DNA of 16,428 bases from the NCBI GenBank assembly GCA_002392545.1, contig DGHF01000011.1, positions 30,316-46,743 on the forward strand. Reading direction: 5' to 3'. Position 1 is the first letter of the stretch. Each line of letters begins with the position of its first letter. The position numbers and the translations under genes were made by a program. Origin of the DNA: Ruminococcus sp. UBA3855. GTDB taxonomy: Bacteria > Bacillota > Clostridia > Oscillospirales > Ruminococcaceae. Positions 14,217 through 16,428 of this stretch are shown piece after piece. The notes under the pieces are model-generated. The model saw nothing but the letters and a program-made list of their open reading frames with translations. It had not been told where the DNA came from and made no database searches.

Positions 14217-15637
14217 GTTGTTGCCTCCTCGTGGCTGGAAATGTGGTTTCTGACTTCTTTTCCAATGCTTTCATAATATTTCTTTTTGGCTTCATACATC
14301 CGGACTTCTGCGGTTTTGATAACATCCCTGACGGTTTCTGATTCGTTTCCCATACAGAGACCTGCCGAAATATGATAGTCATTTTTCTGGATGTCTTCAT
14401 GAACATTTTCCAGCGTTTTCTCAAGTTCTTCCTTTGTCTTGCCATGCTGGAAAACAACAAATTCATCACCGCCGATTCGGAATGTTTCTGTCTCGCCAAA
14501 TGAGACTTTTAAGGTATCAGCAATAAATCTTAACATCTGGTCGCCTGCAAGATGACCTTTCGAGTTGTTGATTTCGTGCAAGCCGTTGGCATCTACGTAA
14601 ATGCAGGCGAGACCTTCCGTTTTCAGCTGGCAACAAAGTGCTTCGTAGCGGTTGCGGTTCTGCAAGCCTGTGAGTACGTCCACGTTTGCGTGATGCTCAG
14701 TTTCAATGATGGAATGTCGGGTGCTGTGCATAATCCAGAGAAAATAAATCAGAAATAAAATTGCTTCGCCTATCAGTAATGGTCTCTGGAGCAGGTACAT
14801 CGATTCCGCAAGCTCAAAGACAGTGTCTTTTGTGACAGCTACTAAAATTTCCCATTTTTCGAGCTCCATTGGCATATAGGAAATGTAGATGGTATCTTGT
14901 GCAATGTTAGATTTTATTTCCTGAAATCCGGCTTTTCCGTTCATAATTGCAACTTCCAATTCGCTTGATTCGGAAAGGAAAATATTCTCTATGGATTCAT
15001 TCCAGTTATTTACAATAATGTCACCATTGGTGCGGTCAATAATGGAAAATGTCGCTTTTCCGTCATAGATTGTCGGTTTCCATGCTCGGGCAATGTTGGA
15101 AGGGCTCATTTCCGCATACAGCAAGCCGATATTTTTTCCGCTTTTCCGGATGGGTACATAACTCCGGATAACTTTGGAATCGGGGTTGTCAAGGGCTGGC
15201 TGTAAGCCGGAAATATGTTCTCCGTGAGTAATCTCTTCGTCATAGTCAATCATTCCGGTGGTGTCAATCTGCCGACCATTGACAAGCAAGGCGACATTAT
15301 CCGGTGTCAGGACTGCCACATTGGAAATCAGGCTGTTCACATCATAGATGGTCAGGAAACTTTTGACATTCAAGTTGTAAAGGCTTTCCTGTTCAGCAAT
15401 CACTTTTGAAAGCATCCGCAGGGAAACACGGTCATTTCTGAAATTGGTCTCAATTTTTTCCTGTGCCTGTTCCGTGGATTCAGAAAGTTCTTCAAAGCAC
15501 CGTTCATACATAAATCGATTTGTCCGGAATACATAGCCTGATACCAGAATCATGACCATTACCGCAAGAACGATTGTTGCAAAAATGCCGTTTCGCTGGT
15601 AGGCTGTTTTTTTTCTGGTGGTTTTTGGGGTTGGCAT
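14213..15637 (-). CDS. Membrane diguanylate cyclase with extracellular sensor region
   Basis: Predicted to make cyclic di-GMP from two GTP. The 474 residues have a first membrane helix (about 17-37), an extracellular region of about 245 residues that looks like a double Cache sensor (for example RSYVPIRKSGKNIGLLYAEM), a second helix (about 285-303), and a GGDEF domain (about 316-460). The active-site motif GGDEF is intact at 389-393, along with DVLTGLQNR (320-328) and the substrate segment VDANGLHEINNSKGHLAGD. The inhibitory RxxD site before GGDEF is absent (Phe and Thr in the key places), so product feedback at that site is unlikely. No EAL or HD-GYP domain. The ATG at 15637 has GAGGAGG six bases upstream. 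It is the first gene of the pair with the solute-binding lipoprotein. Confidence 0.93.
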   Translation of the reverse strand: MPTPKTTRKKTAYQRNGIFATIVLAVMVMILVSGYVFRTNRFMYERCFEELSESTEQAQEKIETNFRNDRVSLRMLSKVIAEQESLYNLNVKSFLTIYDVNSLISNVAVLTPDNVALLVNGRQIDTTGMIDYDEEITHGEHISGLQPALDNPDSKVIRSYVPIRKSGKNIGLLYAEMSPSNIARAWKPTIYDGKATFSIIDRTNGDIIVNNWNESIENIFLSESSELEVAIMNGKAGFQEIKSNIAQDTIYISYMPMELEKWEILVAVTKDTVFELAESMYLLQRPLLIGEAILFLIYFLWIMHSTRHSIIETEHHANVDVLTGLQNRNRYEALCCQLKTEGLACIYVDANGLHEINNSKGHLAGDQMLRFIADTLKVSFGETETFRIGGDEFVVFQHGKTKEELEKTLENVHEDIQKNDYHISAGLCMGNESETVRDVIKTAEVRMYEAKKKYYESIGKEVRNHISSHEEATT

Positions 15638-15690
15638 ATAAATCCTCCTCCACAGTATTAAGTATATGTCATTGAGGAACGCTTTTATTG

Positions 15691-15718
15691 ATTATAACAT
15701 AATTCACAAAAAATGCAA
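15691..15718 (-). promoter_or_regulatory. Likely promoter of the cyclase-binding protein pair
   Basis: On the minus strand, TATAAT (15691-15696) has an extended -10 (TGT before it). A poor -35, TTGCAT (15713-15718), lies 16 bases upstream. The start of transcription would be near 15684, leaving about 47 bases of leader. No clear terminator separates it from the dus gene, so readthrough from that gene is also possible. Confidence 0.6.
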
Positions 15719-15740
15719 GGTGTTTATATAAAAATATAGC

Positions 15741-16428
15741 TTATTTTGAACGGCTTGCAAAAATTACGTCTTCTGCAAGCTGTTCCGCCTGTGCATAATC
15801 AGCAAGCTGGTAACACCTTGCACGGAATGAAGACGCTTTCGGACAGCTTGTCATATACCATGATGTCGCCTTTCGGGCTTCCCTGATGGCAAGGGCAGGG
15901 GGCTTATTGCTGTATTCCAATATCATCCGCACATGACGGAGCATGGTTTCCATTTTTTCTTCTATGGTGGGGGGAGTATAGGGAACGTTCCGGAAAAAAT
16001 CATCAATTTCCTTGAAAATCCATGGGTTTCCATAGCTCGCTCTTCCGACTGCCACAAGGTCGGCTTTGGTTTGTTCATACATTTTCTGACAGGTTTCGGC
16101 ACTGTCAACGTCACCGTTGGCAATGACCGGAATGGAAACAGATTCTTTGACCTGCCGGATAATGTCCCAGTTCGCTTTTCCGTGGTATAACTGTGATTTC
16201 GTCCGTCCGTGGACGGTCAGGGCAGATGCTCCGGCCTGTTCCATCATCTGCGCAAAGGGGACAGCATTCACGTGCTGTTCATCCCATCCAATCCGCATTT
16301 TTACTGTCACCGGTACGGATGATTCACGGATTACCGCACGGACACACTCAACTGCAAGTTCCGGTGTTTTCATCAATGCTGAACCAGCTCCCGTGTTGAC
16401 GATTTTCGGGACTGGACAGCCCATGTTA
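15741..16428 (-). CDS. dusB: tRNA-dihydrouridine synthase, DusB type (N-terminal end cut by window)
   Basis: Dus enzymes reduce specific uridines of tRNA to dihydrouridine with FMN and NADPH. The visible 229 residues begin at the catalytic-cysteine motif NMGCPVPKIVNTGAGSALM; the codon for Asn precedes the ATG at 16424, so that ATG is internal and the gene runs off the right edge. Further landmarks are VKMRIGWD, VHGRTKSQLYHG, the FMN phosphate-binding strand VIANGDVDS and VGRASYGNPWIF, then the helical C-terminal domain. About 90-100 N-terminal residues are missing compared with the usual length of about 320. The residue pattern fits the nifR3/DusB group best. It lies upstream of the cyclase gene on the same strand. 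Confidence 0.93.
   Translation of the reverse strand, partial: NMGCPVPKIVNTGAGSALMKTPELAVECVRAVIRESSVPVTVKMRIGWDEQHVNAVPFAQMMEQAGASALTVHGRTKSQLYHGKANWDIIRQVKESVSIPVIANGDVDSAETCQKMYEQTKADLVAVGRASYGNPWIFKEIDDFFRNVPYTPPTIEEKMETMLRHVRMILEYSNKPPALAIREARKATSWYMTSCPKASSFRARCYQLADYAQAEQLAEDVIFASRSK

Noticed and set aside
1..16428. CRISPR arrays, insertion sequences, prophage genes or tRNA/rRNA genes
   Set aside because: I looked for regular spaced repeats, transposase motifs, terminal inverted repeats and tRNA-like folds and found none that hold up.

Overview
The window reads as a chromosomal segment of a low-to-moderate GC Firmicute of the class Clostridia, most likely a Ruminococcus-like member of the Oscillospiraceae. 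Evidence: the mreBCD-PBP2-min-mgsA type gene order seen in Clostridia, strong consensus sigma-A promoters and AGGAGG ribosome sites, lipoprotein signal peptides of Gram-positive style, and a secreted esterase ending in a type I dockerin, a module of cellulosome-forming anaerobes. The species cannot be fixed from the sequence alone.

Left part, plus strand (1-8839): the end of mreB, then mreC, mreD and a class B penicillin-binding protein form a tight elongasome operon. A 254-base gap with small hairpins and a near-perfect promoter follows, then a MinD-like ATPase and an MgsA-like protein. After an interrupted hairpin come hisS and aspS, ended by a large structured element and a strong terminator. 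The min-mgsA pair is the oddest part: the MinD homologue stops where the membrane-targeting helix should begin and has no MinC or MinE beside it, while the MgsA homologue has lost the catalytic aspartate and other active-site residues but keeps the phosphate-binding ones.

Middle (8840-12274): a monocistronic gene for a zinc-ribbon plus TM2-domain membrane protein with a 36-bp tandem repeat in its N-terminal tail, then two divergently transcribed SGNH/GDSL hydrolases driven by back-to-back promoters. One is a lipoprotein (minus strand) lacking the usual catalytic Asp; the other is a secreted dockerin-bearing esterase (plus strand) with a complete triad. Bidirectional terminators bound both sides.

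Right part, minus strand (12273-16428): a partial dusB-type tRNA dihydrouridine synthase, then a membrane diguanylate cyclase with an extracellular sensor region, translationally coupled by a 4-base overlap to an oligopeptide-type solute-binding lipoprotein. No ABC permease or ATPase is present, so the pair looks like a ligand-sensing unit in which the binding protein may report to the cyclase. This and the min-mgsA pair are the best candidates for undescribed biology here. No gene-free stretch exceeds 300 bases, and I saw no RNA genes, CRISPR array, insertion sequence or prophage.
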